A program made the translations under genes and the position numbers. Below are positions 34,110 through 43,462 of a DNA stretch of 64,000 nt, one piece after another (the first letter of the stretch is position 1; every line of letters begins with the position of its first letter). Source of the DNA: a virus. The stretch lies in IMG/VR virus record IMGVR_UViG_3300021963_000027, positions 62,001 through 126,000 of that record; one strand, given 5' to 3'. Below the pieces are notes generated by a model that did no database searches, was not told where the DNA came from, and saw only the letters and a program-made list of their open reading frames with translations.

Positions 34110-34519
34110 GGATAAGGGTCGAGATTGAGTTCGTTGTCCATGTATCGCAATTTCTCGTTTGGACTCATGGGGAATATATTTTCATTGAAAAACTTCCAAA
34201 AGTTATCATCTGCTGGGATTTTTTGGACGAGGTAGCACATGTCCATTGAGACATTTCTAAAGTCCTGCATGAAGATATCCCAAGTGACAACCAGATCATG
34301 TCTACGCTCATCAACTTTTTTGGGGTCGAAAGAACCTGAAAAGTTCAAAGTTGTCTTACCATTATAAGAATTGAGAATCTCCATACTGTTCGTACACAAC
34401 ATCTGACGAATATAAGGTCGTCCTGGTGAGCGTTCAGGTCGCCTACGAACAATTAATAAATCGCAAATATTACTTTTCAGCAATCTTTGCAATTCACTTC
34501 GTCTTAATTTTTTCAGCAT
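34106..34519 (-). CDS. Unknown protein, possibly DUF2693-like
   Basis: A 137-residue protein. YIRQMLCTNSMEILNSYNGK followed by LVVTWDIFMQDFRNVSMD looks like the DUF2693 pattern (a small beta domain ending in V-W-D-x-x-x-x-x-x-R), recalled rather than tested. It overlaps the cochaperonin gene by 26 bp in another frame and has no promoter of its own. Confidence 0.5.
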   Translation of the reverse strand: MLKKLRRSELQRLLKSNICDLLIVRRRPERSPGRPYIRQMLCTNSMEILNSYNGKTTLNFSGSFDPKKVDERRHDLVVTWDIFMQDFRNVSMDMCYLVQKIPADDNFWKFFNENIFPMSPNEKLRYMDNELNLDPYP

Positions 34520-34922
34520 TTACTTCACAAACGCCAAACATGCGCTGTTCATTCAAGAACAAACCGTTCTTCACTTTACCGTGACCTGTTACTTCCAAAT
34601 TGGTGATTGGAATACCCATATTATTGGGGAACACTACGATATCACCGACTTCAGTGTATCGCACGTTTGGTCCTTTGAGGATGACTTTACCTTTTCTCCA
34701 AGCATTATGAACTTGAGCAACAGGAATTGCAATTCCTCCACGTAGGATATAGTCACCTGTTTCTTCTCCTGTGACCAAATCACAATATTCAAGAAGCATC
34801 ACATCGTCAAAAAGTTTGGATAGACTATAATCATCCAAACCAAAATCACTTGGTAGTGCTTTATCACTAAGGTCAATGTGGGATTTTTGAGGGGCTAAAA
34901 CATCAATAGATACTTTCGACAT
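34494..34922 (-). CDS. 31: GroES-like cochaperonin (gp31-type)
   Basis: A 142-residue protein. LLEYCDLVTGEETGDYIL (mobile-loop region), GGIAIPVAQVHNAWRKGKVI and VGDIVVFPNNMGIPI are the GroES beta-barrel segments. In T4, gp31 replaces GroES so that GroEL can fold gp23. The upstream sequence has both TTGACA and TAAATA 16 nt apart, so it may be transcribed early and late. Confidence 0.85.
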   Translation of the reverse strand: MSKVSIDVLAPQKSHIDLSDKALPSDFGLDDYSLSKLFDDVMLLEYCDLVTGEETGDYILRGGIAIPVAQVHNAWRKGKVILKGPNVRYTEVGDIVVFPNNMGIPITNLEVTGHGKVKNGLFLNEQRMFGVCEVNAEKIKTK

Positions 34923-34927
34923 GAATA

Positions 34928-34933
34928 TATTTA
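34928..34933 (-). promoter_or_regulatory. TAAATA 5 nt before cochaperonin, with TTGACA at -35
   Basis: TTGACA (minus strand, 34950-34955), 16-nt spacer, TAAATA, 5 nt, ATG. The element could serve both host sigma70 and gp55. Confidence 0.6.
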
Positions 34934-34944
34934 TTCATATTACT

Positions 34945-35715
34945 TTATATGTCAAATATAATTTTTCCTTCTGATAAAGATTTAACAGAAATTGGTGTTT
35001 TACCTCTTTCAATAAAAAGATCTCTCATATTTATGAATTTTTGAAATTCTTCATAATCTGGTTTGATTTCAAAAATACCACCACAATTGAGAGATTTCAA
35101 TTGTTGCTCTGCAATAGCGGGAAGTTTTGATTCATCACCTATACAAGATAAATGATAATTTATAGCTCCAAAATTATAAACAAAATGTATATTTTCTTCA
35201 TCTTTGATCGCTATTTTTTTATCATTCGATATTTTACCATAAAAAACAGAATCGCCTCCCGAATTTTTTGAAAAATGTTGATAACCTTTAATATCAAAAT
35301 ACAAATCTGGTGTATAAGCTATCGCGTTCGGAGCATTCACGCCTTCTTCAAATTTTCCACCATACACAATATATGATCTGATATTTCTATACATTTGTAT
35401 ATGAGGATTTTCTTGAAATTTCCTAACGTGATATGATATTTGTTCAGGAAAAAATATATCATCGTCATCCAATGGCATGATCAAATCATAATCTTTACCC
35501 ATGACTGCACCGATATTTTTTTTAACATCTAATATCAATTTCTTATTGATGTTTAGGATGAATACCCTCTCATGATCAAATTTGATATTAACATTTGGAT
35601 CATCATTTATTATCACCAAATCTGAATTTTCATGTGTTTGTGATAAAAATGATGCTACCATTCTTCCCAAAAAAGGAAGTCTGCCATAAGTTGGAGTGAC
35701 TACTAATACTTTCAT
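34945..35715 (-). CDS. Glycosyltransferase family 2
   Basis: A 256-residue GT-A protein: LVVTPTYGRLPFLGRMV at the N-terminus (nucleotide-binding strand), VIINDDPN, and LIMPLDDDDIFFPEQI with the D-x-D metal site. Last gene of the long minus-strand sugar-transfer run and overlapping gp62 by 4 nt. Acceptor unknown. Confidence 0.82.
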   Translation of the reverse strand: MKVLVVTPTYGRLPFLGRMVASFLSQTHENSDLVIINDDPNVNIKFDHERVFILNINKKLILDVKKNIGAVMGKDYDLIMPLDDDDIFFPEQISYHVRKFQENPHIQMYRNIRSYIVYGGKFEEGVNAPNAIAYTPDLYFDIKGYQHFSKNSGGDSVFYGKISNDKKIAIKDEENIHFVYNFGAINYHLSCIGDESKLPAIAEQQLKSLNCGGIFEIKPDYEEFQKFINMRDLFIERGKTPISVKSLSEGKIIFDI

Positions 35716-35972
35716 AAATTTTTTCTTTTAGATATATATTTGATATTTTTTCTTTTCAATTTGGGAATTACATTTTCAAAGAATCGAAATGTTTCTTCGT
35801 CGGTATCGAATATCTGTGAGTATCTATTTACTGTCTCGTTAGCATATTTCAACAGATCTTTATCATAGAAACTTAAGTAACGAGTGACCATGTATGGTGA
35901 AAATTCTTCCAACAATTCATTGGTCATCTCACTTTTCTTATCGAAAAGAATATGATTTATGGTGTTAAACAT
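35712..35972 (-). CDS. Clamp-loader small subunit, gp62-like
   Basis: An 86-residue protein. INHILFDKKSEM, FSPYMVTRYLSFYDKDLLKY and VIPKLKRKNIKYISKRK follow the order of the short gp62 (clamp-loader A subunit) of T4-like phages: a Y-x-x-x-x-R-x-L-S core and a basic K-R-x-K-Y-I end. T4 gp62 is longer (187 residues). It helps gp44 load the sliding clamp. Confidence 0.6.
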   Translation of the reverse strand: MFNTINHILFDKKSEMTNELLEEFSPYMVTRYLSFYDKDLLKYANETVNRYSQIFDTDEETFRFFENVIPKLKRKNIKYISKRKNL

Positions 35973-36736
35973 AAGCGATTATTGATGATGTTTAGATACT
36001 CCTCACTGATCTCACTACCTAAAAAGTTTCTATTATTTTTAATAGCCATTTTAGCAGTAGTCCCACTTCCCATAAATGGATCGTATACCAAATCGCCTTC
36101 ATTTGACCAGCTTAAAATATGATCTTCTGCTAATTTTTCAGGAAAGATTGCTGGATGTTTGTATGCAATTTTATCATCAGAACCATAACCACCTCCTTGG
36201 GTATACTTCCAAATATTACGTCGAATACCAAATTCAGGAGCGATCTTACTTTCATATTTCTCACCCATAGTCCCATCTGCTTTTCTACGCTGGCGAGTCT
36301 TACCCCAACGCTCTCTCCATTTATTTGGTCTGTCGCAAATAGGATTGAATGTTTTGACTTTATCTTTAGATAAAACAAACATATATTCAAATGCAGGGTA
36401 ATATCTATTTTTCACTGGCGAGACTCCGCTCTTTTCATAAATGATGACATCATGTAATTTGAAACCAATTTCTTTGAAGTAAAGAGCTTGTCGAAAACTC
36501 GTTCCAGATTTATCACCATCTTTAGTCTGATCACCAACTACCCAAACAACAACTCCACCTTTTTTAGTGACTTTAAAAAGTCCTTTGGCTACATTTTCAA
36601 AATCAAATGAATAACCATTATAAGTTCTCAAATCATCATATGGAGGACTGGTAACAGTTAAATCGATAGATTCTTCTGGCATCCTATTCATAGTATCCAG
36701 ACAATTTTCATTATATATTTTATTAATTTCAAACAT
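35957..36736 (-). CDS. DNA methyltransferase, N6-adenine/N4-cytosine type
   Basis: Start at ATG 36736, overlapping the upstream stop by 8 nt; the longer frame is a shadow. The 259-residue protein has motif IV TSPPYDDLR at the N-terminus and motif I VYDPFMGSGTTAK near the C-terminus (beta-class order). It likely methylates phage DNA against host restriction. No partner nuclease nearby. A second enzyme of this class is at 50241. Confidence 0.88.
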   Translation of the reverse strand: MFEINKIYNENCLDTMNRMPEESIDLTVTSPPYDDLRTYNGYSFDFENVAKGLFKVTKKGGVVVWVVGDQTKDGDKSGTSFRQALYFKEIGFKLHDVIIYEKSGVSPVKNRYYPAFEYMFVLSKDKVKTFNPICDRPNKWRERWGKTRQRRKADGTMGEKYESKIAPEFGIRRNIWKYTQGGGYGSDDKIAYKHPAIFPEKLAEDHILSWSNEGDLVYDPFMGSGTTAKMAIKNNRNFLGSEISEEYLNIINNRLCLTP

Positions 36737-37496
36737 CAACTTTAAACATTTTATCGTGGTAAATATCAATCGCTTCTCTACCATTCGGGAACCACTTGGA
36801 AGGGAAATAAGATATCTTATTTCCAATCAAAGCTGCCCACCAAGAAAAAGTAGAGTTGCTCCCCACTACGATATCACACTTCGACATATATGCAAGCTCT
36901 TTAATATCAGATTCTGATTTCATTATAATAAATTCTTTACCTTTAAATTCTTCTAAAACAATTTCAGGTGAATCTGTGAATACAATAATTTTATTCCCCT
37001 TCACATCTTCAGGTGTGAAAGTATCGAATAATTTATTAAAGTATTCAGTTTTACATACATAATGTATAGGAGCATGAACGATATAATCACCTCTTCTTAT
37101 ATGAAATGCAACGTTCAGATTGTCTCCATATCTGGGAAGACTATCAACTTCTGGTAAGTTCAATAAAGAAATAAATTCATCTTTATATTCTTCAAAGTAT
37201 TTCAAAGATTGGAAATATCCGCTCAATGATACAGACCCCTCATGGAACGGTAATTCATCATAATTAAATCTTTTTTCACGGATACCAATCACATCTCTAG
37301 TGAGACGATTACCATATTCAAAATTCTTGAAGATCGTATCTTTATACACCAAAGGATTAGTTCCTTGACCAGCAAACCAATTATAAGGGTTGATGATCAA
37401 TTTCTTACCATGTTTCTTAGCATAAGCATAACCAGCAGCTATTTGAAATAACTGATTACCCACGCCACCAATAACATTTACATAACAATTAGACAT
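36729..37496 (-). CDS. Alpha-1,2-fucosyltransferase-like (GT11)
   Basis: Start at ATG 37496. The 255-residue protein has GGVGNQLFQIAAGYAYAKK, FHIRRGDYI (the GDP-fucose H-x-R-R-x-D motif) and GSNSTFSWWAALIG, all GT11 signatures. It transfers fucose to galactose in glycans. It lies within the sugar-transfer run, overlapping its neighbours at both ends. Confidence 0.87.
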   Translation of the reverse strand: MSNCYVNVIGGVGNQLFQIAAGYAYAKKHGKKLIINPYNWFAGQGTNPLVYKDTIFKNFEYGNRLTRDVIGIREKRFNYDELPFHEGSVSLSGYFQSLKYFEEYKDEFISLLNLPEVDSLPRYGDNLNVAFHIRRGDYIVHAPIHYVCKTEYFNKLFDTFTPEDVKGNKIIVFTDSPEIVLEEFKGKEFIIMKSESDIKELAYMSKCDIVVGSNSTFSWWAALIGNKISYFPSKWFPNGREAIDIYHDKMFKVDV

Positions 37497-38172
37497 ATTT
37501 AAAATCGTAATAATGATTTCTATTTCTTTCAACATCGATATCATCTACGTGATGAGAATATCCTATATGTTTAACATATCCATCCATTAATGTCACAAAT
37601 TTATGATTAAATTTGTTTTTTAAAAAGTGTCCTATTTTAGTTTCACCGCCAATTTTATAATAATTACCTAATTTATCATAATCTGATTTTCTAATCAAAG
37701 AAGGATTGAATGTGAACCCCGAATAAATACCTTCCCACATAGGGAGTAGTTCTTTAAATTCTACACCATCATATTCTTCAATTTCATTTAATGTGGGGTG
37801 ATTATGATCATTTCGATCTCTAATCCAACATTGGAAAATATTTGAATCGCTTTCCAATAACTTTAAACTTTTATTTAAATATCCAGATTTGAAAAATAAC
37901 CAATCATCTTCACAATGGAAGATGTATTCAGTATCAACATGTGAATACATTTTATCAATACTTTTTATCTGACCAATTCTTTCGTCATTTGTTATCAATT
38001 CTACAAATTGATATTTTTCTCTAATGTTTGAATGGCATTGACTATCAGTAGAATCATCAATTATAATGAATTTTTCGATATCGTAATCACATGTCTGTAA
38101 AAAAGATGATAAAGTTTGATCTAATAAATCAAATCTCCCGCAAGATGTCATACAAAATGTTATTTTTTTCAT
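37489..38172 (-). CDS. Glycosyltransferase family 2
   Basis: A 227-residue protein with TFCMTSCGRFDLLDQTL, FIIIDDSTDS and EYIFHCEDDWLF (D-x-D-like E-D-D). A short GT-A enzyme. Start ATG lies in a poly-A tract after the upstream stop. Sugar and acceptor unknown. Confidence 0.75.
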   Translation of the reverse strand: MKKITFCMTSCGRFDLLDQTLSSFLQTCDYDIEKFIIIDDSTDSQCHSNIREKYQFVELITNDERIGQIKSIDKMYSHVDTEYIFHCEDDWLFFKSGYLNKSLKLLESDSNIFQCWIRDRNDHNHPTLNEIEEYDGVEFKELLPMWEGIYSGFTFNPSLIRKSDYDKLGNYYKIGGETKIGHFLKNKFNHKFVTLMDGYVKHIGYSHHVDDIDVERNRNHYYDFKYV

Positions 38173-38178
38173 TTTTTT

Positions 38179-38772
38179 TTATTTTTTTCTTAGAATCAAT
38201 CTAATAGATTTGTAAACATTTGACCATCCTTCGTGAGTTGGGTTAATATCTTCGGACATTTTAATCACATCAAAATATTTTTTAAATTTATTAAGCAATT
38301 TGACATCATCTATTACAAGATGATCATCAGAAGACACTGTTCTCAAATCATAATAAATCCAGAATTCACCATTATCATTTAATGAATTAAAAATTTTATC
38401 AACAAAATTGTAATCAGGATCATTGAAATGATCTATCACATTCAAACAAATAATAAAATCGAATTTATCATCGATATTTGAATATAAAATATTATCACTC
38501 AATATTTTATATTTATTCAAAAATTCATATCGTTGAATTTTTGATAATTTGTTTAAAAGTGGATCTAGTAATACCAATCTTCCAGAAAGATCAATATCAT
38601 TGTATTCACTGATTGGACATCCACCACACCCAATTTCTAAAATATTCCCCGATGATATTTTTTCAAATGGGAAAAATTCTTTATAAAATTTTTCATGGTG
38701 AAAGGGCATTTTATGACCATTAATCCAATAATTTAATTCATGATTTTGTAAATATTCGTCACTGTAATTCAT
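38179..38772 (-). CDS. SAM-dependent methyltransferase
   Basis: A 197-residue class I methyltransferase: NILEIGCGGCPIS (motif I), LVLLDPLLNK (motif II) and FDFIICLNVIDHFND (motif IV). In a glycosyltransferase cluster it may methylate a sugar, but the substrate is not visible. Confidence 0.8.
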   Translation of the reverse strand: MNYSDEYLQNHELNYWINGHKMPFHHEKFYKEFFPFEKISSGNILEIGCGGCPISEYNDIDLSGRLVLLDPLLNKLSKIQRYEFLNKYKILSDNILYSNIDDKFDFIICLNVIDHFNDPDYNFVDKIFNSLNDNGEFWIYYDLRTVSSDDHLVIDDVKLLNKFKKYFDVIKMSEDINPTHEGWSNVYKSIRLILRKK

Positions 38773-39556
38773 ATTTTTCGTTTTGTTCTTTTAATCTCGT
38801 GTCTATGATATCTCCAACTTCAAAAGCATTGAAATATCGCCAATTTCTAGCATCATCTGGATGCCAGTTATTGACATCACCTCTAGGCATTTTAACCTTT
38901 TGCCAAAATTCTTTAGATTGTGTCGGGTAATGATTGATAATCATATCATAATCATTTTCAGCATTTGTCAAGTTTATATTAGAAGAACTAGAAACTTTAT
39001 GAATTTCTAAATTTTTATTATTAAACTTTTTAGTGTTAAGTATATATTTCAAACTTGCAGCGTTTTGCTCAACCCATTCACCGTTTGGTAACGGGGCATA
39101 TATAGTTTGATTTTCATCCATTCTCTTAACACATGAAGAAACGATAGATTTTGGATGATCAACGTTGCCATTTGAATTAAAATTAAACCAATTATTATAC
39201 ACAACTTCATAATTATAATATCGATTTAATGTGTCACTTAATAATAGATTATTCGGGGAATATACAAATTCATCTAAATCGTTGATCATAAACCATTCCG
39301 ATTCACCGATCACTGGTGTTAAAAATTTATTATAAGCTATACTCTGTCTGTTTGGAATTTTGGGAATATCATTTTTAAAAATAGTTATTTTTCCTTCTTC
39401 TTGGAATGGTTGTATGATTTCTTGATAATCATCGTCGCTATTATCATCTATCATGTAAATATGCTCAACCCCTCTATTGAGATAATGGGTGACCCATTCT
39501 CTCATATTAAGAGATTCATTTTTAAATATGCAACCTAAAGTTAATTTATATTTCAT
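38759..39556 (-). CDS. Glycosyltransferase, GT92/DUF23-like
   Basis: Start at ATG 39556. The 265-residue protein has CIFKNESLNMREWVTHYLNR, HIYMIDDNSDD and EWFMINDLDEFVYSP (D-x-D), the motifs of the GT92-type family. The start overlaps the GT6 gene end by 11 bp. Confidence 0.78.
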   Translation of the reverse strand: MKYKLTLGCIFKNESLNMREWVTHYLNRGVEHIYMIDDNSDDDYQEIIQPFQEEGKITIFKNDIPKIPNRQSIAYNKFLTPVIGESEWFMINDLDEFVYSPNNLLLSDTLNRYYNYEVVYNNWFNFNSNGNVDHPKSIVSSCVKRMDENQTIYAPLPNGEWVEQNAASLKYILNTKKFNNKNLEIHKVSSSSNINLTNAENDYDMIINHYPTQSKEFWQKVKMPRGDVNNWHPDDARNWRYFNAFEVGDIIDTRLKEQNEKYELQ

Positions 39557-40259
39557 GACCTGTTCCCTCAAATCTTGGATATTCTGACATATTTTTATCT
39601 TTATGAATTATTTTTTTTTCGACTTCCAATGACCATTTTTCAGGATATGCATACCCCGAATCTAAGACTGTAATTTCATCTATAGGAATACTTGAAAAGT
39701 ATTTATTCAAATGGGATTCATCATGCCAAACGGCAACGATATTATTTCGTAAATCGATATCAATATTTTTATTTAGATTATCAATTAAATTGCAAATATT
39801 TAATGATTTACCACCCCATAAACAACCTTGTATGTATGGTCTATCGGTTTTAAAAGGTAGATAAGCAGTGGATTTCGAATTCTTCTCAGTAGTCCAAAAA
39901 GAATTATCAAAAATATTAGCAGGATGGGATACGCCAAAAATAGATGTATTTGGCATTTCATCTATTTTCGAATTTATTATTAAATCACAATCCATATAAA
40001 TGATATAATCATATTGTGACAATTTTTCAATTTGAGAATTGAAAAATTTAAATCTCTGTAAAGTTATAAATGGCCAAGATTGATGCCCTATTTTATTAAA
40101 AATTATGTTATTTTTTTCACTATGGAAAATATTTTCATCCGAAAATGTGAAGATATCCTTTTCGTAATTAGTTAAAAAATATTCATCAATCGATTTGATC
40201 AAATCACATAAAAGTGATTTGTAATTATTAGTCGCTATTGTTAGTATTGCAATTTTCAT
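39546..40259 (-). CDS. GT6 family (ABO-type) glycosyltransferase
   Basis: Start at ATG 40259. The 237-residue protein shows QRFKFF, YIIYMDCDLII (D-x-D), FGVSHPANI, YIQGCLWGGKSL, VWHDESHLNKYF and LDSGYAYPEKW, the ordered motifs of GT6 (alpha-1,3-Gal/GalNAc transferases of the blood-group family). GT6 is rare outside animals; bacterial and cyanophage members are known. Here D-x-D is kept, unlike the N-x-N of many bacterial GT6. Confidence 0.85.
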   Translation of the reverse strand: MKIAILTIATNNYKSLLCDLIKSIDEYFLTNYEKDIFTFSDENIFHSEKNNIIFNKIGHQSWPFITLQRFKFFNSQIEKLSQYDYIIYMDCDLIINSKIDEMPNTSIFGVSHPANIFDNSFWTTEKNSKSTAYLPFKTDRPYIQGCLWGGKSLNICNLIDNLNKNIDIDLRNNIVAVWHDESHLNKYFSSIPIDEITVLDSGYAYPEKWSLEVEKKIIHKDKNMSEYPRFEGTGHEI

Positions 40260-40260
40260 A

Positions 40261-41076
40261 TCAAATAATCCAACTTTTAGTATATTGTTCCAACTCCTCC
40301 CGCTTAGTATTACCACAAACAAAATCAGAATGTCTCCGATTATTATCGTAATACGGATGCTTTTCTCTTACAGTATTCTCGTGTGGTAAATGCCATGCGA
40401 TTGCATTTTTATCTTCAACTCTATCGATAAAACACCCCATTTTATTAAATCTAGCTAAAATCTCATCGTCTTCATAACCCCATCCTTTAAAATTTGGATT
40501 ATAACCATTGCAACGAATAAATGTTTCTTTGCTGAACATCACCATACCACCTTTGCTATGTGGATGCGCTACTAGGAAATTATCATCCTGATCATAAGGG
40601 ATCGGCTTCAATGATTGAGACTTTTCCAATAGATCAACCAAGGATTGATTTTCCGCAAATTTTTCAAACATTGGTTGCTTCAAATGGATAAACATTCCAT
40701 TATAAGGGTAAATGATTCTACCCTTACCGTACTTTTCGAATTTATATTTAGCTTCATGTAAAAATACTGGATCGACAATCACATCCGTATCACCAGCAAT
40801 CAGATAATCCACATCCAAAATTTTGGACATCTCATTGAATGCCTTGGTTCTCCAATAGACATCATGGTTTACCATGAACAGACCTTTACAGTCATATTGC
40901 TTACAAAGTCTCTTGAAGTCCTTATCCAATTCCTTGTCGTCATTTAGAATGGCGATCTGGAGATTTTCTGAGTTCTCTCGATAAAATTTCACAACCATTT
41001 CCAGATTGCGAAAGCGGTCATCCACATCCCTACGGAAATGGATCATCAAGCCAATGTTATTAAGGTCTGTTTTCAC
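40261..41076 (-). CDS. Glycosyltransferase, beta-galactosyltransferase-type (GT7 C-terminal motif)
   Basis: Starts at GTG 41076. The 271-residue protein has DYLIAGDTDVIVDPVF (D-x-D) and GGMVMFSKETFIRCNGYN then GWGYEDDEILARF, the G-W-G-x-E-D-D motif of GT7/beta4-galactosyltransferases. Acceptor unknown. Confidence 0.82.
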   Translation of the reverse strand: MKTDLNNIGLMIHFRRDVDDRFRNLEMVVKFYRENSENLQIAILNDDKELDKDFKRLCKQYDCKGLFMVNHDVYWRTKAFNEMSKILDVDYLIAGDTDVIVDPVFLHEAKYKFEKYGKGRIIYPYNGMFIHLKQPMFEKFAENQSLVDLLEKSQSLKPIPYDQDDNFLVAHPHSKGGMVMFSKETFIRCNGYNPNFKGWGYEDDEILARFNKMGCFIDRVEDKNAIAWHLPHENTVREKHPYYDNNRRHSDFVCGNTKREELEQYTKSWII

Positions 41077-41077
41077 T

Positions 41078-41899
41078 TCAATTATTTTTCTTATTTTTCA
41101 AAAAAGTCAATACTTCTTTTTCATCTGTATCAGAAACACCGTCTCTTCCAAATGGATAAATACCGAATTTTTCCTTGAAGTATTCCATGGAACTCCGAAT
41201 ATTACTCCCCCATTTCTGCATGGATTCTGGAGTCTTGATGGATGAATTTTCCTCTGAACACGCTTGCTCTTCAATGTAATTCGAAGAATTTGCCAGATCA
41301 GTCCACCACCAATAAGGAGTGGAATATCCTTTCAGGGCAAGCTCATAGCTATGGGAAACATGATCAAAAGCATTTCGGAATTGCTCATCAATCAGACCGA
41401 CATCTTCTAGACACTTGCGGGAATAGTAACAGAACGCTCCCACACAATGCTGGTTGAAAGCTAAGGAGAAATCTCCATAATCCACCACCAATCGGGGGGA
41501 TGGCTTGCCTTTGGAGATACCGTTCTTATTGGCTGGTCCGTGATAGCCGAACATCAGGTGTTGGATTCCGCTTTTCTTTGAAGCATTGATATATGCTCGA
41601 AAGATATTGGGGTCTTTGATGAGCATATCATCTTCAATTAGAAAGATGTGATCACATCCCTTATCTAAAAGATGTTGCAATGCTTGATTCTTTGAAATAG
41701 CAACGCCAGTATTGTCTGTATGCTGTATTAGATCCACAGTATTTGAATAAATTGTAGGAGTGACGGCATAAGGATTACCGTCATTCACTACAACATATTC
41801 ATCAATATGGTTAGAGCATAGCTCCAAAGATTTCCAACATTTCCAGAAAAAATCTTCTCTATCTTTGGTTATAACACCAACACCAATTTTCCCGCTCAT
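41078..41899 (-). CDS. Glycosyltransferase family 2
   Basis: A 273-residue protein: GVGVITKDREDFFWKCWKSL, EYVVVNDGNPYA, HIFLIEDDMLIKDP (E-D-D) and later WWWTDLAN. It follows the NAMPT-like gene with TGATATG spacing, so the sugar genes probably read through from the NAD module. Confidence 0.8.
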   Translation of the reverse strand: MSGKIGVGVITKDREDFFWKCWKSLELCSNHIDEYVVVNDGNPYAVTPTIYSNTVDLIQHTDNTGVAISKNQALQHLLDKGCDHIFLIEDDMLIKDPNIFRAYINASKKSGIQHLMFGYHGPANKNGISKGKPSPRLVVDYGDFSLAFNQHCVGAFCYYSRKCLEDVGLIDEQFRNAFDHVSHSYELALKGYSTPYWWWTDLANSSNYIEEQACSEENSSIKTPESMQKWGSNIRSSMEYFKEKFGIYPFGRDGVSDTDEKEVLTFLKNKKNN

Positions 41900-41900
41900 A

Positions 41901-43460
41901 TCAAAAATTATTAGATACTAATTCTCGGATTTCACTCAATGTCCAGTCTTTAATAAGCTCTCCATTCTTGAAAACATTCACGAATGCGCAATTTTTCACA
42001 TCATCCCAAGTCGCTTGATCTTTCATAGTGAAACCATTTTCAGTTTCATACACAGCGATCAAACCTTTGGCAGATTTTTTAAGTCCATCATCAGTTTTAG
42101 GATCTTTGAAGATTTCAATACCTTTGCGTTCACCGTTCACTAGAACTTCACCATAAGTAGATTTGACTGCAAATCCGTGAGTATCTCTAGTGATAATAGC
42201 ATCAGGATTTATAGCACCTTGATAGGTAAAGCTGCCAATACCAAAGACAATGTTAGTCGATGCAAAGCCTTTATCAGCGAGACGTTGGCAGATTTGCTCT
42301 GCGCGCTCAAGAGTAATGCTATCACCATAGATTGCTCCAATGTGAGAGTCGAGCATCTTATAGCCAGTCGAAGAGACTGTGCCACCAAAGATCTCCCAGA
42401 GGCAAACAATCAGGCCCTTACGCTCAAGTTCCGATGGCAATGTAACGCCACCGCTATAACTACGAGCATGTTCAAGGGCCGTCCATTCTTCATCAGTATA
42501 GCCAGTAACAATCTTCACTGGATCACCACTGTCAGGACGAATGACAACCTTGCCATCACGAGCCATGATCAAATCTTTAAGCTGAGCACAAATGCCGCCA
42601 TCAGGATTGACTACGTTCCAGAAGTCCCAGGTATCAGAGACGATACTGACAATGCCATTTGGATAAAGTTCGGTGATGAGACGTTTAAAAGTTCCGACTT
42701 CATCTTCAAGTCCACCCATGCACATCACACTGTGTTCCGTAGCTGAGACGCTACCACCAACGAGTTCTTTATCAGAATTTGCGTTGTAATACTCTTCAAG
42801 GTAGTCAATGGCAGGAACAGTGTCAGTTCCAGTAAATGCCAGCAAGTGACCAGCACCACTCATAACAGCGGCATCGAATCCAAAGTGTCCACGGAAACTG
42901 AAGTCATGACCTTGCCATGGCACGAAATCAATCATTTCGGGACTGGTTTTTTTGCACCACTCATTGAGAATTTTACGATACATAACTGCCGTAGTAGAAC
43001 TTGTGCATGGACCCCAAAGATTGGAACTGATGATAGTTTCGATTGCATTCGTCAACCAGAAAAAATTATCGTTAGTATTCCACATGACAAGCATGGGAAC
43101 TCTCAAATTAACAGCAGAACCTTCTGGCAATGCCCAAATTTCCAATGGGAGATGTCCAAGAGCATGAAGATCACGGATATGTTGCTCGCCAATACCATTC
43201 GGTCCGAGATAATTTTTCAGACGACGATTGTAATCAGCAACTACTTCTTCAACATCTTTTTGGAAGAATTCTTCATTCCATTCCTTAATAAGATGTTCTT
43301 TGATAAACGCTTGAAGTCCGAAGAAAATAACTTTATCAAGTCCTTTCACGCGACTACCACGAGCGGTCATATTGCTATAAACAAGCAAGCTATTTTCTGG
43401 ATATTGACGACGATGATCACATTTGTATCCATCGAAGCTGAGATGCGGTTTCTTTTTCAT
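41901..43460 (-). CDS. Nicotinamide phosphoribosyltransferase-like (NAMPT/NadV; possible Namat)
   Basis: A 519-residue protein of NAMPT length. NSLLVYSNMTARGSR, DFSFRGHFGFDAAVMSGAGH, FTGTDTVPA, SVSATEHSVM and VVIRPDSGDPVKIV match NAMPT active-site segments. It joins nicotinamide to PRPP to make NMN, or, if it is a Namat, to ADP-ribose-pyrophosphate to make NAD directly. The gene lies two genes after a PRPP-synthetase homologue, the arrangement used by phages to rebuild NAD. Confidence 0.9.
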   Translation of the reverse strand: MKKKPHLSFDGYKCDHRRQYPENSLLVYSNMTARGSRVKGLDKVIFFGLQAFIKEHLIKEWNEEFFQKDVEEVVADYNRRLKNYLGPNGIGEQHIRDLHALGHLPLEIWALPEGSAVNLRVPMLVMWNTNDNFFWLTNAIETIISSNLWGPCTSSTTAVMYRKILNEWCKKTSPEMIDFVPWQGHDFSFRGHFGFDAAVMSGAGHLLAFTGTDTVPAIDYLEEYYNANSDKELVGGSVSATEHSVMCMGGLEDEVGTFKRLITELYPNGIVSIVSDTWDFWNVVNPDGGICAQLKDLIMARDGKVVIRPDSGDPVKIVTGYTDEEWTALEHARSYSGGVTLPSELERKGLIVCLWEIFGGTVSSTGYKMLDSHIGAIYGDSITLERAEQICQRLADKGFASTNIVFGIGSFTYQGAINPDAIITRDTHGFAVKSTYGEVLVNGERKGIEIFKDPKTDDGLKKSAKGLIAVYETENGFTMKDQATWDDVKNCAFVNVFKNGELIKDWTLSEIRELVSNNF

Positions 43461-43462
43461 AT

